Source: Petroclostridium sp. X23 (lineage in GTDB: Bacteria; Bacillota; Clostridia; SK-Y3). From it: 64,000 bases of DNA. The notes under the pieces were generated by a model. That model was not told the origin of the DNA. It did not search any database and saw only the letters and a program-made list of their open reading frames with translations. Positions 49,895-58,159 of the stretch are shown here, piece by piece; position 1 is the first letter of the stretch, and each line of letters starts with the position of its first letter. The stretch covers positions 372,001-436,000 of the forward strand of contig NZ_CP124862.1 in the NCBI RefSeq assembly GCF_030013905.1. The letters run 5' to 3'. A program made the position numbers and the translations under genes.

Positions 49895-50105
49895 CTCATC
49901 ACCTCGAAAGGTATTTTTCCCCTTTTTGAAAAGAAATATAATAAATAATCAATGCGATTATACATCAAAATATAGCATTCTCAAAAAAAATAAGATAATA
50001 TAATAATATGTAACTTATTTAGCGGGGAGTGAATAGTGAGAAGCAGGGAGTTTATATTATCTCCTTACTATCCTCTCCCTACGCCTCACTAAAAGGAGAT
50101 ATAAC

Positions 50106-50792
50106 ATGCAAAAGAATAACCGTGTCTGGGAGATAGATTTCATAAGAGGAACAGCTATCATCCTGATGGTAATCTTCCATCTGATTGTAGACTTAAAAGA
50201 TTTTTATTCATATGATATAGAATACTTAAGCGGCTTTTGGAGCTATGAAGGTAAGCTCTCCGCGATATTATTTATGCTTGTATCTGGAGTTAGCTGTACT
50301 TTTAGTAAAAGTAATATGAAACGTGGTTTAAAAGTTTTTTCGTTTGGTCTAATCCTTACTGCTGTTACTTATATTTTTTCACCGGAAATGTATATCCGTT
50401 TCGGAATCTTGCATTTTCTAGGAACTAGTATGATATTATATAGCTTAATTAATAAGCTTAGTACCAAACTATTGCTAACAGCGAGTACTTTGATTATCAT
50501 TATCGGAAACTATTTTTTAAAAATGACCGTACAATCTCCTTATTTGTTTGTTATCGGTTTGACAGATAAAAATTTTGGGTCTATGGATTATTATCCTTTA
50601 ATGCCTTGGCTTAGTGTATTTATTATTGGTATTGTTATAGGCAGAGTCGTATATAAAGAAAGAAAAAGCATTTTCAATTTCACATTAGAAAATACTTACA
50701 TGTCTTTCTTAGGCAATCATTCTTTATTGATTTATTTACTTCATCAGCCGCTGTTATTAGCCACATTATATGTCCTGCACGCTTTTAAATAG
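50106..50792 (+). CDS. DUF1624 (HGSNAT-like) membrane acyltransferase-type protein
   Basis: 228-residue membrane protein with about six to seven hydrophobic helices. It begins RVWEIDFIRGTAIILMVIFH, the typical N-terminus of the heparan-alpha-glucosaminide acetyltransferase-like family, and has GILHFLGTSMILYSL. Family members are predicted to move acyl groups across the membrane onto sugars; the acceptor here is unknown. ATG 50106 follows AAGGAG. Isolated on the plus strand. Confidence 0.82.
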   Translation: MQKNNRVWEIDFIRGTAIILMVIFHLIVDLKDFYSYDIEYLSGFWSYEGKLSAILFMLVSGVSCTFSKSNMKRGLKVFSFGLILTAVTYIFSPEMYIRFGILHFLGTSMILYSLINKLSTKLLLTASTLIIIIGNYFLKMTVQSPYLFVIGLTDKNFGSMDYYPLMPWLSVFIIGIVIGRVVYKERKSIFNFTLENTYMSFLGNHSLLIYLLHQPLLLATLYVLHAFK

Positions 50793-50828
50793 GATACTAT
50801 ATCCAATATTTTTAGTTGGATGATCTGC

Positions 50829-50857
50829 GGGTGGACAGAGTCGTCCATCCCTACAAA
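50829..50857. repeat. Short hairpin repeat, possible third member of the GTAGGGG family
   Basis: GGTGGAC and GTCCATCC bracket a short loop and are followed by CTACAAAA, the same ending as the half copy at 22535. Sequence identity with that family is limited. Confidence 0.45.
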
Positions 50858-50947
50858 AACTGGCATGATATATAAGTTTGAAAATTATAATTCTACATAT
50901 GGTTTGCTATATTGAGGAGATAATAAAAACTCCTCACTCCCCACTAT

Positions 50948-51568
50948 TCACTCCTTACTGAAAAATATAGTTTTTTTAATATAATGTTTCAACTCTGCGA
51001 TTTGATCATTGAGAATAGCAATATCATTCTTAGTTGCAAGCTGCTGATACTGAGAATATAGCTCCTCAACTTTATGATGATTTGGGATTTTACCATGCAA
51101 CTTAAGATAATGCTGCTTAACAATCTGCGCATTTTTGATATGCTTACAAGCTGTTGAATAATTCACTATGCTTTGAATGCATAATGCGTTTGACAAGATG
51201 ATCTCGGCATAGTTGTTATCTTTCTTCTTTTGAATTTTTTCAATCATTGACAGATTAACATATCCTAAGCTTCCGTCGTTTTCCGCAATAGGCTTTCTCA
51301 TCTTAATCGGTATAAGAATAACATTTTCGTTAAACGGAAGAGGAATAACATTTTGCTGATTTAGAATAGGCGCATATTTAAGCCGGAGTGCAGGAAGGTC
51401 GATAGCATAAATTCTCCCCAGCTTTTTTAATATGGTTTTTACTCTTTTATATATCTTATATTCATTGCCGTCAACATCTAAAATCCGCGTGACGTTTCCT
51501 GTGTTTGGTTCATACTCAGGAATGATTGCAGCTATACACCCTGCCGGTATGTTTTCTAGCATATCCAT
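50948..51568 (-). CDS. ComK-like transcription regulator
   Basis: 206-residue protein resembling the ComK family. The segment IPLPFNENVILIPIKMRKP, then GSLGYVNLSMIEKIQ, YAEIILSNALCIQSIVNYST and HIKNAQIVKQHY follows the order of ComK blocks (conserved Ile-Phe-x-Pro, W/Y-[IV]-[NS], a target-strand 'FSNG' equivalent and SY-N-F-NQ region). N-terminal part binds a Tyr-rich extension; a helical tail of about 40 residues is extra. ATG 51568 follows GGGAGG. It lies 32 bases after an alternative sigma factor on the same strand, so they are probably one regulatory unit. The match is by eye and moderate. Confidence 0.65.
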   Translation of the reverse strand: MDMLENIPAGCIAAIIPEYEPNTGNVTRILDVDGNEYKIYKRVKTILKKLGRIYAIDLPALRLKYAPILNQQNVIPLPFNENVILIPIKMRKPIAENDGSLGYVNLSMIEKIQKKKDNNYAEIILSNALCIQSIVNYSTACKHIKNAQIVKQHYLKLHGKIPNHHKVEELYSQYQQLATKNDIAILNDQIAELKHYIKKTIFFSKE

Positions 51569-51600
51569 CTAAACAATCCTCCCGGTTTTTTTCAGATTAA

Positions 51601-52176
51601 TTAATGGGCTCTTAATAGGGTTTCAAGTTTTAATAGCGCCCTTTTCTTTAGCTTCACTACGCTCATATAGTACATGTGCATATCTTTAGCAATTTCTTTT
51701 AATGGCTTTTGACAAAAATAGTACTGGTATATTATCCGTCTTTGCTTCAATGTTAACCGGTTTATAGCACAATAAAGCTCCTTACTTCTTTCTTTCCCTT
51801 CGCATTCATCTTCTACACCGGCATTTTTATCATCTATCAAATCGATTATTTCAACTGCTTCATCTCCGATGCTTACTTCTCGGTTTAATGAATCATAAAT
51901 CACTCTTTCTCCTCTATAATAATTCAAATAAAAGTACTTTAAATATTTCTTTACATATCCTAGGTAAGGCGTCTTTTTACTTTCATCATAATCATAAGTT
52001 AAACGTAATACTTCAAGGTATCCCTCTTGCAATAGTTCATCCATATCCATATCCGGATATGCATATCTTTTGATTGATGACACAATAAGCGGTCTTAAAG
52101 AATTCAAAAGCTCTTGTGCAGCTTCATTGCTGCCATTTTTTGTGTTTTGTACTAATTTCTTTAACTGATATTCCAT
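51601..52176 (-). CDS. Sigma-70 family alternative RNA polymerase sigma factor
   Basis: 191-residue sigma factor. Region 2 includes DMDELLQEGYLEVLRLTYDYDES (about 43-65, an interrupted reading of helix 2.1-2.2), and region 4 is the helix-turn-helix LTLKQRRIIYQYYFCQKPLK plus AKDMHMYYMSVVKLKKRA. No region 1.1 or 3. It resembles small clostridial sigma factors rather than sporulation sigmas. Regulon unknown; pairing with a ComK-like gene suggests competence or a related stationary response. ATG 52176 follows GAGGAGG. Confidence 0.85.
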   Translation of the reverse strand: MEYQLKKLVQNTKNGSNEAAQELLNSLRPLIVSSIKRYAYPDMDMDELLQEGYLEVLRLTYDYDESKKTPYLGYVKKYLKYFYLNYYRGERVIYDSLNREVSIGDEAVEIIDLIDDKNAGVEDECEGKERSKELYCAINRLTLKQRRIIYQYYFCQKPLKEIAKDMHMYYMSVVKLKKRALLKLETLLRAH

Positions 52177-52414
52177 TATACCTCCTCGTAATTAAGAAGA
52201 GCCGGCTCATTTTTATTTAAAGAAATTGTACATCATACAAGATTATGGTTCAAAAGTCCAGTAATGCATTTTGGATAGCCGACTATACTAAAAACCCAAA
52301 GGTATAACGTAATAATATTATGTATACTTAATACAGGATATGTATTCTCATGCTGTTATGTGAATAATTAACCCGGTATTAAATAGTCATCATCTTTTAC
52401 TTTCAGGATACTTG

Positions 52415-53713
52415 TTACATCACTATTAAATTTCTACCTGAATGTTTTGCTTTATACATCTTTTCATCAGCGCTCTGAACTAATCCGCTGGCCTTTTCAC
52501 CGCTATACTCACAAACACCCCCGCTTATCGTAACTTTAATGCCATTTATAAATATGTTTGATTCAATCGCCAATCTTATTTTTTCCGCAACTAAATAAGC
52601 TCCCTCTAAATTCGTTTTCGGCAGTATGACTAGAAATTCTTCTCCTCCATATCTACCGGCTATATCCGAACTTCTGATGTTCTTTTCAATGATTTTAGCG
52701 ATAGACCTTAATATTTCATCGCCTACCACATGTCCGTAACTATCATTAACCTTTTTAAAAAAATCTATGTCAAATAGCACTATACTCAAATCACTTTCAT
52801 ATATATTGCAGCATTCCATTTCTTCTTCCAATTTTTCATATAAATATCTATGATTGTATAAGCCTGTCAATCCGTCCATAATTGCTTGGTTCCTGTATTG
52901 GTCGTTCTGGGCACAAAGCTTTTGTTCATTTTCTTTTAATTCTCTGAATATAATCTCATAGGGCTCACGGATCCCTTTCTCGATGACTGCCTTATAAATA
53001 AGATAAAATGAAAATATCTTCAGATAATGGCCAACTAGATTGGATACTCCGTAATTATTGATATAAAAAGTAAAAGCAAGCTCGGAGCCTATTGTAAAAA
53101 TAATAGACCATAATAGATATTGATATACCTTATGATCAAAATTGGCCTTGCCTTTATATAGAAAAAATATTGAAAGTACTAAAAAACCGCTAATAATATA
53201 TTCACTGATCTTTTTAAAAGATGTTAATCCTACACCATCAATAAAACAGATAGGAAATATTCTCCATATAAATATAGAAAATACAATAATTGCCGTAATA
53301 AAAACATAAATGAAAAAAGTCGTATAAACACTGATATGCTTCTTTACTCTGATAAAAATGAACGCTGTTAGCAAGGTGACGCTTTCCATATATCTGGTAG
53401 CAATCCATAATTGGTTGGCATAATAATCGTAATCGGTAAAAATTTTCATCCCTTTATATGAAAGCGTGTGTAATAAATCCAGAAATCCAATAAAAAGATA
53501 AGCAACTCCAATGAGCAAAAGATAGTTGCTCTTGATATATTTTTCAGAGTTCCACGTTAACATAAATATAGTGAAAGCTATGCAAATGCTAAATATTTCG
53601 GCAATGGAGTGAAATAACAAATAATTATATAAACTGCTGAGATAAAGAGCTGTCAACATAGCCACCATTAGTAAAACATTAACACTTTTTGTAAATGTGC
53701 AATCTTTCCCCAT
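52415..53713 (-). CDS. MASE3-GGDEF diguanylate cyclase
   Basis: 432-residue membrane enzyme making cyclic di-GMP. About eight hydrophobic helices of MASE3 type occupy 10-250, a short coiled linker follows, and a GGDEF domain covers about 275-432. The active loop is RYGGEEF. RSSD lies exactly five residues before it, the product-inhibition I-site pattern, so activity with feedback control is expected. No EAL domain. ATG 53713 follows GGAGGG. The ligand of MASE3 is not known from the sequence. Confidence 0.9.
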   Translation of the reverse strand: MGKDCTFTKSVNVLLMVAMLTALYLSSLYNYLLFHSIAEIFSICIAFTIFMLTWNSEKYIKSNYLLLIGVAYLFIGFLDLLHTLSYKGMKIFTDYDYYANQLWIATRYMESVTLLTAFIFIRVKKHISVYTTFFIYVFITAIIVFSIFIWRIFPICFIDGVGLTSFKKISEYIISGFLVLSIFFLYKGKANFDHKVYQYLLWSIIFTIGSELAFTFYINNYGVSNLVGHYLKIFSFYLIYKAVIEKGIREPYEIIFRELKENEQKLCAQNDQYRNQAIMDGLTGLYNHRYLYEKLEEEMECCNIYESDLSIVLFDIDFFKKVNDSYGHVVGDEILRSIAKIIEKNIRSSDIAGRYGGEEFLVILPKTNLEGAYLVAEKIRLAIESNIFINGIKVTISGGVCEYSGEKASGLVQSADEKMYKAKHSGRNLIVM

Positions 53714-53916
53714 TATCTATCCCTCCGTCTTTGCAAATAAAGTACGTTGCTAGAATACTGATATATCTTAGCTCCAAAATCAAAGGCGCATAAGGATATC
53801 ACAAATGGTCTTTCTAATTCTTTGAATAATCTGGTGATATTCTATCGTTATACTGCAATTATATTAGATATTTATCACTTTTCGCTTAAGCTTAAACATA
53901 AATTTTTTAAATAGAA

Positions 53917-53956
53917 AAACAGTTAACCAATTGTTTTTACAATCGATTAACTGTTT
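53917..53956 (-). terminator. Terminator of the lipoprotein gene
   Basis: 18-base arms (53917-53934 and 53939-53956) pair with a few mismatches, and a short T-run follows on the minus strand, 33 bases after the lipoprotein stop. Confidence 0.7.
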
Positions 53957-53988
53957 GTAAATAAATAAAGCTTATTTAGAATATACTA

Positions 53989-54558
53989 TTACTGTTTCAC
54001 TTCAGTAGTGCCGGTTACAGTACCTTCTTTTTCTGTTTTGAATGTAGATTTGAATTCTTCGTTAGCAAAATAAACATTTCCTTCAATTTTAGCATCTTGT
54101 ACGATAAATCCATTTGCTTCTACATATACATCACCTTTAAAAGTACCACCTTGAATTTTGGCATTAGGACTCTTAATTGTTAATTTTGGTGCAGTCAAGG
54201 TATATCTTGCTGTTACTTTATGATCTGCATCTTGAGCATAAAGAGCCAGTTTACGATAAAGTGGTTGAGCGGCATCGTTTTTGTTATGGAATTCACCTTC
54301 CAATACCAGCTCTTTATCAATTTTCATATCTTCTAATGTACATACAATCCATGTTCCGTCTTTGCTGATCGCCTTTAAGAACGCTGCTTCTTCATTTACT
54401 AATGATGCTGTAGTCACTACATCCACCTGTTCTGCTTTCTGTTCTTGAGCTGCCGGTGGTGTTTGCACTTCTTTCTTTTCTTCAGCTTCTTTTGCACCGC
54501 ATCCCGCTAATAGAGCAGTTGCTAATGCTACTGATACCACTACTGATTTAAATTTCAT
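53989..54558 (-). CDS. Secreted lipoprotein with beta-helix-like C-terminus
   Basis: 189-residue exported protein. The signal peptide ends ATALLAGC, lipid-anchored at Cys20. A Lys/Glu/Gln-rich linker (about 21-48) precedes a folded part. The C-terminal third shows beta-rung periodicity (APKLTIKSPNAKIQGG, then TFKGDVYVEANGFIVQDA, then KIEGNVYF), like right-handed beta-helix or bactofilin-type repeats. Function not recognised. ATG 54558 follows AGGAGGG. Confidence 0.75.
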   Translation of the reverse strand: MKFKSVVVSVALATALLAGCGAKEAEEKKEVQTPPAAQEQKAEQVDVVTTASLVNEEAAFLKAISKDGTWIVCTLEDMKIDKELVLEGEFHNKNDAAQPLYRKLALYAQDADHKVTARYTLTAPKLTIKSPNAKIQGGTFKGDVYVEANGFIVQDAKIEGNVYFANEEFKSTFKTEKEGTVTGTTEVKQ

Positions 54559-54745
54559 AAAAACCCTCCTAAAATTGATTATGTAATATACTCACAAAGT
54601 ATATTATAACATGTGATAAAAATATAACAACTAGCGTATTGAATAAAAATTAACTATTTTTATCGATTTACTTATATATATTGACATGTAGATACCACAA
54701 TCATATAATTTGATGATACTCTTTGGAATGTTCATTATAGCAAGT

Positions 54746-54970
54746 TCATTCATCAATCTCTTCAAATCTATTAATTAATGTGCCGTCTACTTCCTTCTGA
54801 TCTAAAAACATTTCGAGCGGCCGGACCCATATACCATGTTCTTCATATAAAGCCTGATATACGACAAGCTCCTCTAGCGTTTCCGAGTGTTTTGCAATAT
54901 GCAAGACCAGGTATTCATTTCCTTTAAAATGTCTATATCTCTTGCCAACTTTTACTTGTCTATTATTCAT
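54746..54970 (-). CDS. DUF1653 domain protein
   Basis: 74-residue cytoplasmic protein. KVGKRYRHFKGNEYLVLHIA, then YQALYEEHGIWVRPLEMF is the whole DUF1653 fold, known from structural genomics but without assigned function. ATG 54970 follows GTGGAGG. Stands alone upstream of rnpB's terminator region. Confidence 0.85.
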   Translation of the reverse strand: MNNRQVKVGKRYRHFKGNEYLVLHIAKHSETLEELVVYQALYEEHGIWVRPLEMFLDQKEVDGTLINRFEEIDE

Positions 54971-55046
54971 GACAACCTCCACTTTAATTGATGTAATTTT
55001 TATAATAATTCAATAAATATTTATAAATTCCTTCCCAAAAAATCAT

Positions 55047-55090
55047 AAATATGTGAAAAACGTCCCATTAAGGACGTTTTTCACATATTT
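55047..55090 (-). terminator. rnpB terminator
   Basis: A perfect 19-bp stem (55047-55065 with 55072-55090) around a six-base loop lies four bases past the RNase P RNA end; its arms contain A5/T5 tracts, and T-rich DNA follows on the minus strand. Confidence 0.8.
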
Positions 55091-55093
55091 ATA

Positions 55094-55456
55094 ACGAGCA
55101 AGTCTATAAGCCGAGTTCTGTATTCGATAATCATCTATCTAGGCCATACATTACTGCACAGCTCAAGCCACCTACCCGGGAGACGCCGGGCCGACGTTGT
55201 ACCTCGAAGGTACTTCTCCTCTATACGGTGTTGCTCCAAGTGGGGTTTACATAGCCGATTAGTCACCTAATCGCTGGTGAGCTCTTACCTCGCCTTTCCA
55301 CCCTTACCACTTGCATGCAAGTGGCGGTATATCTCTGTTGCACTTTCCTTAGAGTCGCCTCCACTGGGGGTTACCCAGCACCCTGCCCTATGGAGCTCGG
55401 ACTTTCCTCAAATGCGGCCTTTCGGCACTGCATCCGCGATCATCTGGCTTACTCGT
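55094..55456 (-). ncRNA. rnpB: RNase P catalytic RNA
   Basis: About 363 nt. P1 is formed by ACGAGTAAG at the 5' end and CTTGCTCGT at the 3' end. The universal GAGGAAAGTCC core is at about 55410-55399, and the 3' core ACAGAACTCGGCTTATAG is present near 55130-55105. It removes tRNA 5' leaders together with RnpA. Exact ends are inferred from P1. Confidence 0.95.
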
Positions 55457-55534
55457 TCATATTCACTTTTAACGTGGAATACTATAATAGCACGTTTAGA
55501 GTTAGATGTCAAATGTAATTTATTTCTTTTTCAG

Positions 55535-56644
55535 TCATTTTACTTGAAGAATGTTATCATTTCTTTCAGAAGCAGATATTTTAACATCCGCATCTTTACA
55601 CTTATTGCTTAAATATTCAATCAGATATGGGACGACAATATTTTCTGTCTCATAATGACCGGCATCAATCAAATTAATTCCTGCTTGCTGCGCAAGCTGT
55701 GCTTGGTGATATTTGATATCTCCTGTAATATATACATCCGCCCTTTTTTGAATAGCTGATGAAATAAAATCACCGCCACTCCCGGTGCACAATGCTACTG
55801 TTGATATCAATTTATTTTCATCACCAACACATTTTACATACTGAATACCCAGCACCTTTTTTAATGAAGAAATAAAGGCATGAAAAGGCGTCGGCTCTTC
55901 AAGATATCCTATTCTTCCTAAACCCACAGCATCACCTTCCACTTCTAAAGGATATACGTCATAAGCTACCTCTTCATATGGATGGACTTCAATCATTGCT
56001 TGTATGATATCCTTCACTTTTTCTGCCGGTGCAACTGTCTCCAACCGATACTCTTCAGTCTTTTCGACTTTACCTTGTTTACCGATGAATGGGTTGGTGC
56101 CTTCTAACGGCTTAAATGTCCCTGTCCCGCCCGTCATATATGTACAATCACTATAATTGCCGATCCATCCGGCACCTGCACTTGTCATCGTCTGCCTAAC
56201 CGCGTCTTCATATCCTACCGGAACAAATGCAACAATTTTATTTAGCTTTTTTCTGCTTAATACATCCAGAACCTGAATATTTTTTAAATTCATCTTATCT
56301 GCGAGGATATCATTCAACCCGCCTTGACATATATCCAAATTGGTATGAGCCGCATAAACAGCTATATCGTTTTTTATTAACGTACGTACCATCGCACCCA
56401 GATAATCTTGCTGTACGACTGCTTTCAGAGGTTTGAAGATAAAAGGATGATGCGCAATGATCATATTAACTTTCTTTTTGACAGCCTCCTGTACTACTTC
56501 CATCGTTACATCAAGCGTTACCATCATATGATTGACAGGCTGTTCCCGATCTCCCAAAAGCAATCCTACATTGTCCCAATTCTCTGCAAGCCGTATCGGT
56601 GCAAGCTGTTCTAACATTCCCATGATGTCTTTACATTTGGTCAT
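55535..56644 (-). CDS. Nif3-like dinuclear metal-centre protein (YqfO)
   Basis: 369-residue hexameric NIF3 protein, the long form with an inserted CutA/PII-like domain (about 125-230, including GYEDAVRQTMTSAGAG). Metal ligands are in IAHHPFIFKPLKA, AAHTNLDICQGGLND and DAGHYETE. The substrate is unknown, though partners such as TrmK are regularly adjacent, as here. ATG 56644 follows AAGGAGG. Confidence 0.9.
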   Translation of the reverse strand: MTKCKDIMGMLEQLAPIRLAENWDNVGLLLGDREQPVNHMMVTLDVTMEVVQEAVKKKVNMIIAHHPFIFKPLKAVVQQDYLGAMVRTLIKNDIAVYAAHTNLDICQGGLNDILADKMNLKNIQVLDVLSRKKLNKIVAFVPVGYEDAVRQTMTSAGAGWIGNYSDCTYMTGGTGTFKPLEGTNPFIGKQGKVEKTEEYRLETVAPAEKVKDIIQAMIEVHPYEEVAYDVYPLEVEGDAVGLGRIGYLEEPTPFHAFISSLKKVLGIQYVKCVGDENKLISTVALCTGSGGDFISSAIQKRADVYITGDIKYHQAQLAQQAGINLIDAGHYETENIVVPYLIEYLSNKCKDADVKISASERNDNILQVK

Positions 56645-56656
56645 ATCCTTCCTCCT

Positions 56657-57376
56657 TCATATGAATTTCAAAAGCTCTTGATAATCATTTAATCTTGTTT
56701 TGCATTCGTCCAATCTTTTTAATACATTATCGGTTTTTTTACCTTCTATTTGAGAAATGATTTTATTCATTTCATCAATTCTATGTTTTAATAACTTATT
56801 TAGCAGCGGGTCTTTTTTTTCAACCAGTTTACGTCCTATATAATAATCTATTTGATCACTTGTTTCTTCTCTTCCATGTTCGGCAACGATGATATTATAT
56901 AACTTATCATCTTCTTCAACCAACTCTTCATCAACAATGTGATAATGGTTCAAGACAAGCCATTTTCTAACCTCTTCATGCGCTATGTTAGGTTGTAAAA
57001 TCAAGCGTGTTATACCTTCTAACACCTTGGATGCCTTAGACAGAATATCACAAATCAATACCCCCCCCATACCGGAAATAATAATAGTATCTACTTCCCC
57101 AACCTTTATTTTTTCCAGACCATCCCCTAAGCGTATGTCAATCTTATCATTCAAACCGAATTTTCTTAAGTTATCTTTGGCTTTCTGTACAGGGCCTTTT
57201 CGAACATCCGATCCGATCACCTTTTTTGCTATATCTCCAGTCACAAGATATATCGGTATATATGCATGATCAGTCCCAATATCAGCAACTTTAGCCCCTG
57301 GAATCACTTTATCCGCAATCACACGCAGTCGTGTTGATATCTTAAGTTTATGCCTAAATGCCTTATCATTGTACAT
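56657..57376 (-). CDS. trmK: tRNA (adenine(22)-N(1))-methyltransferase
   Basis: About 239-residue SAM methyltransferase. SAM motif VADIGTDHAYIPIYLV begins near residue 28, then IIISGMGGVLICDIL and LILQPN. It methylates A22 of tRNAs. The start is uncertain: in-frame ATGs at 57376, 57397 and 57418 all lie inside a tandem repeat and none has a good ribosome site; homologues begin near the residues LKISTRLRVIAD. The repeat may have replaced the original start region. Confidence 0.85.
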   Translation of the reverse strand: MYNDKAFRHKLKISTRLRVIADKVIPGAKVADIGTDHAYIPIYLVTGDIAKKVIGSDVRKGPVQKAKDNLRKFGLNDKIDIRLGDGLEKIKVGEVDTIIISGMGGVLICDILSKASKVLEGITRLILQPNIAHEEVRKWLVLNHYHIVDEELVEEDDKLYNIIVAEHGREETSDQIDYYIGRKLVEKKDPLLNKLLKHRIDEMNKIISQIEGKKTDNVLKRLDECKTRLNDYQELLKFI

Positions 57377-57420
57377 TGTACATTGTACATTGTCCATTTT
57401 TTGTTGTCCATTGTACATTT
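57363..57420. repeat. Tandem TACATTG/TCCATTG words at the trmK 5' end
   Basis: At least three TACATTG units followed by TCCATTT and TCCATTGTACATTTTTT, extending into the putative start of trmK. Similar words appear at 28216. Confidence 0.7.
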
Positions 57421-57497
57421 TTTCAAATCCTCCAAACCAAAAAACCAGACAGGAATATCATCCTATCTGGCCTTCAGCATTAACAATGTTTCATATA

Positions 57498-57574
57498 TGG
57501 TGGGCCTTCAGGGACTCGAACCCCGGGCCAACCGGTTATGAGCCGGTTGCTCTAACCAACTGAGCTAAAGGCCC
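57498..57574 (-). tRNA. tRNA with CAT anticodon (Met or Ile2)
   Basis: 77-nt cloverleaf: acceptor GGGCCTT/AAGGCCC, D-arm AGCTCAGTTGGTTAGAGC, anticodon stem ACCGG/CCGGT region closing CTCATAA, T-arm GGTTCGAGTCC, encoded CCA. The loop context GGCTCATAACC is like the tRNA-Ile2 whose C34 is made lysidine, but an elongator tRNA-Met cannot be excluded. Confidence 0.9.
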
Positions 57575-57582
57575 AAAAATAA

Positions 57583-57658
57583 TGGCTCCTCAAGTAGGAC
57601 TCGAACCTACGACCCTGCGGTTAACAGCCGCATGCTCTACCGACTGAGCTATTGAGGA
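57583..57658 (-). tRNA. tRNA-Asn (anticodon GTT)
   Basis: 76-nt cloverleaf: acceptor TCCTCAA/TTGAGGA, D-arm AGCTCAGTCGGTAGAGC, anticodon loop CTGTTAA, T-arm GGTTCGAGTCC, encoded CCA. Eight bases upstream of the CAT tRNA on the same transcript. Confidence 0.95.
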
Positions 57659-57773
57659 ACGTCGCATATAATATTATACAACTATCTTTTTATTTTTTCA
57701 ATATTTAAAAATAAATTTTTAATAGTAACAGTTCACTTTTCACAGAATCGGACTTTATTAAAGTCTTCAATAA

Positions 57774-57801
57774 CCGTGAACCGTGAACTGTGAACTGTGA
57801 A
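57774..57801. repeat. GTGAACT/GTGAACC tandem words
   Basis: Four units of GTGAAC(C/T) immediately before the stop codon of the ferritin-like gene. Same family as 34221-34248 and 42747-42779. Confidence 0.75.
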
Positions 57802-58026
57802 CTACTCTACTTCTCCATTATTATGCAAAGCGCTATCCATAGGTTCACCTTTATACTTGATTAAAAGTTCACGTAATTTTTTTGCATGCATGCCTTCTTC
57901 TTCAGCAAATTGTTTGAAAACTTGGCTGATTTCGCCTTCTCTTATTCTCTTTGAATACATCTCAAAATCTCTTACTGTTTCTTGTGAATTAAGCCATGCT
58001 CTTTCCAGGCAATCTATAGCATCCAT
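57802..58026 (-). CDS. Small ferritin-like/rubrerythrin-type helical protein
   Basis: 74-residue all-helical protein. The stretches CLERAWLNSQETVRDFEMYS and FAEEEGMHAKKLREL contain the E and ExxH (EEEGMH) spacing of ferritin-like helix pairs, but only half of a diiron bundle. It would have to dimerise to bind metal. ATG 58026 follows GGGAGGTG. Function inferred from motif only. Confidence 0.65.
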   Translation of the reverse strand: MDAIDCLERAWLNSQETVRDFEMYSKRIREGEISQVFKQFAEEEGMHAKKLRELLIKYKGEPMDSALHNNGEVE

Positions 58027-58127
58027 TTTAAAATCACCTCCCGATAAGTTATATTTTGTACATCTTCATTTATTATATACTTATATGAAATAATCATACA
58101 TTTCAAAAAAGTGCAATTAAAGACGAA

Positions 58128-58158
58128 AAGTTCGATTGACAAATGGTCAATCGAACTT
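58128..58158 (-). terminator. rpoD terminator
   Basis: A perfect 13-bp stem (AAGTTCGATTGAC, 58128-58140, with 58146-58158) directly after the rpoD stop, with a short T tract on the minus strand. Confidence 0.75.
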
Positions 58159-58159
58159 C

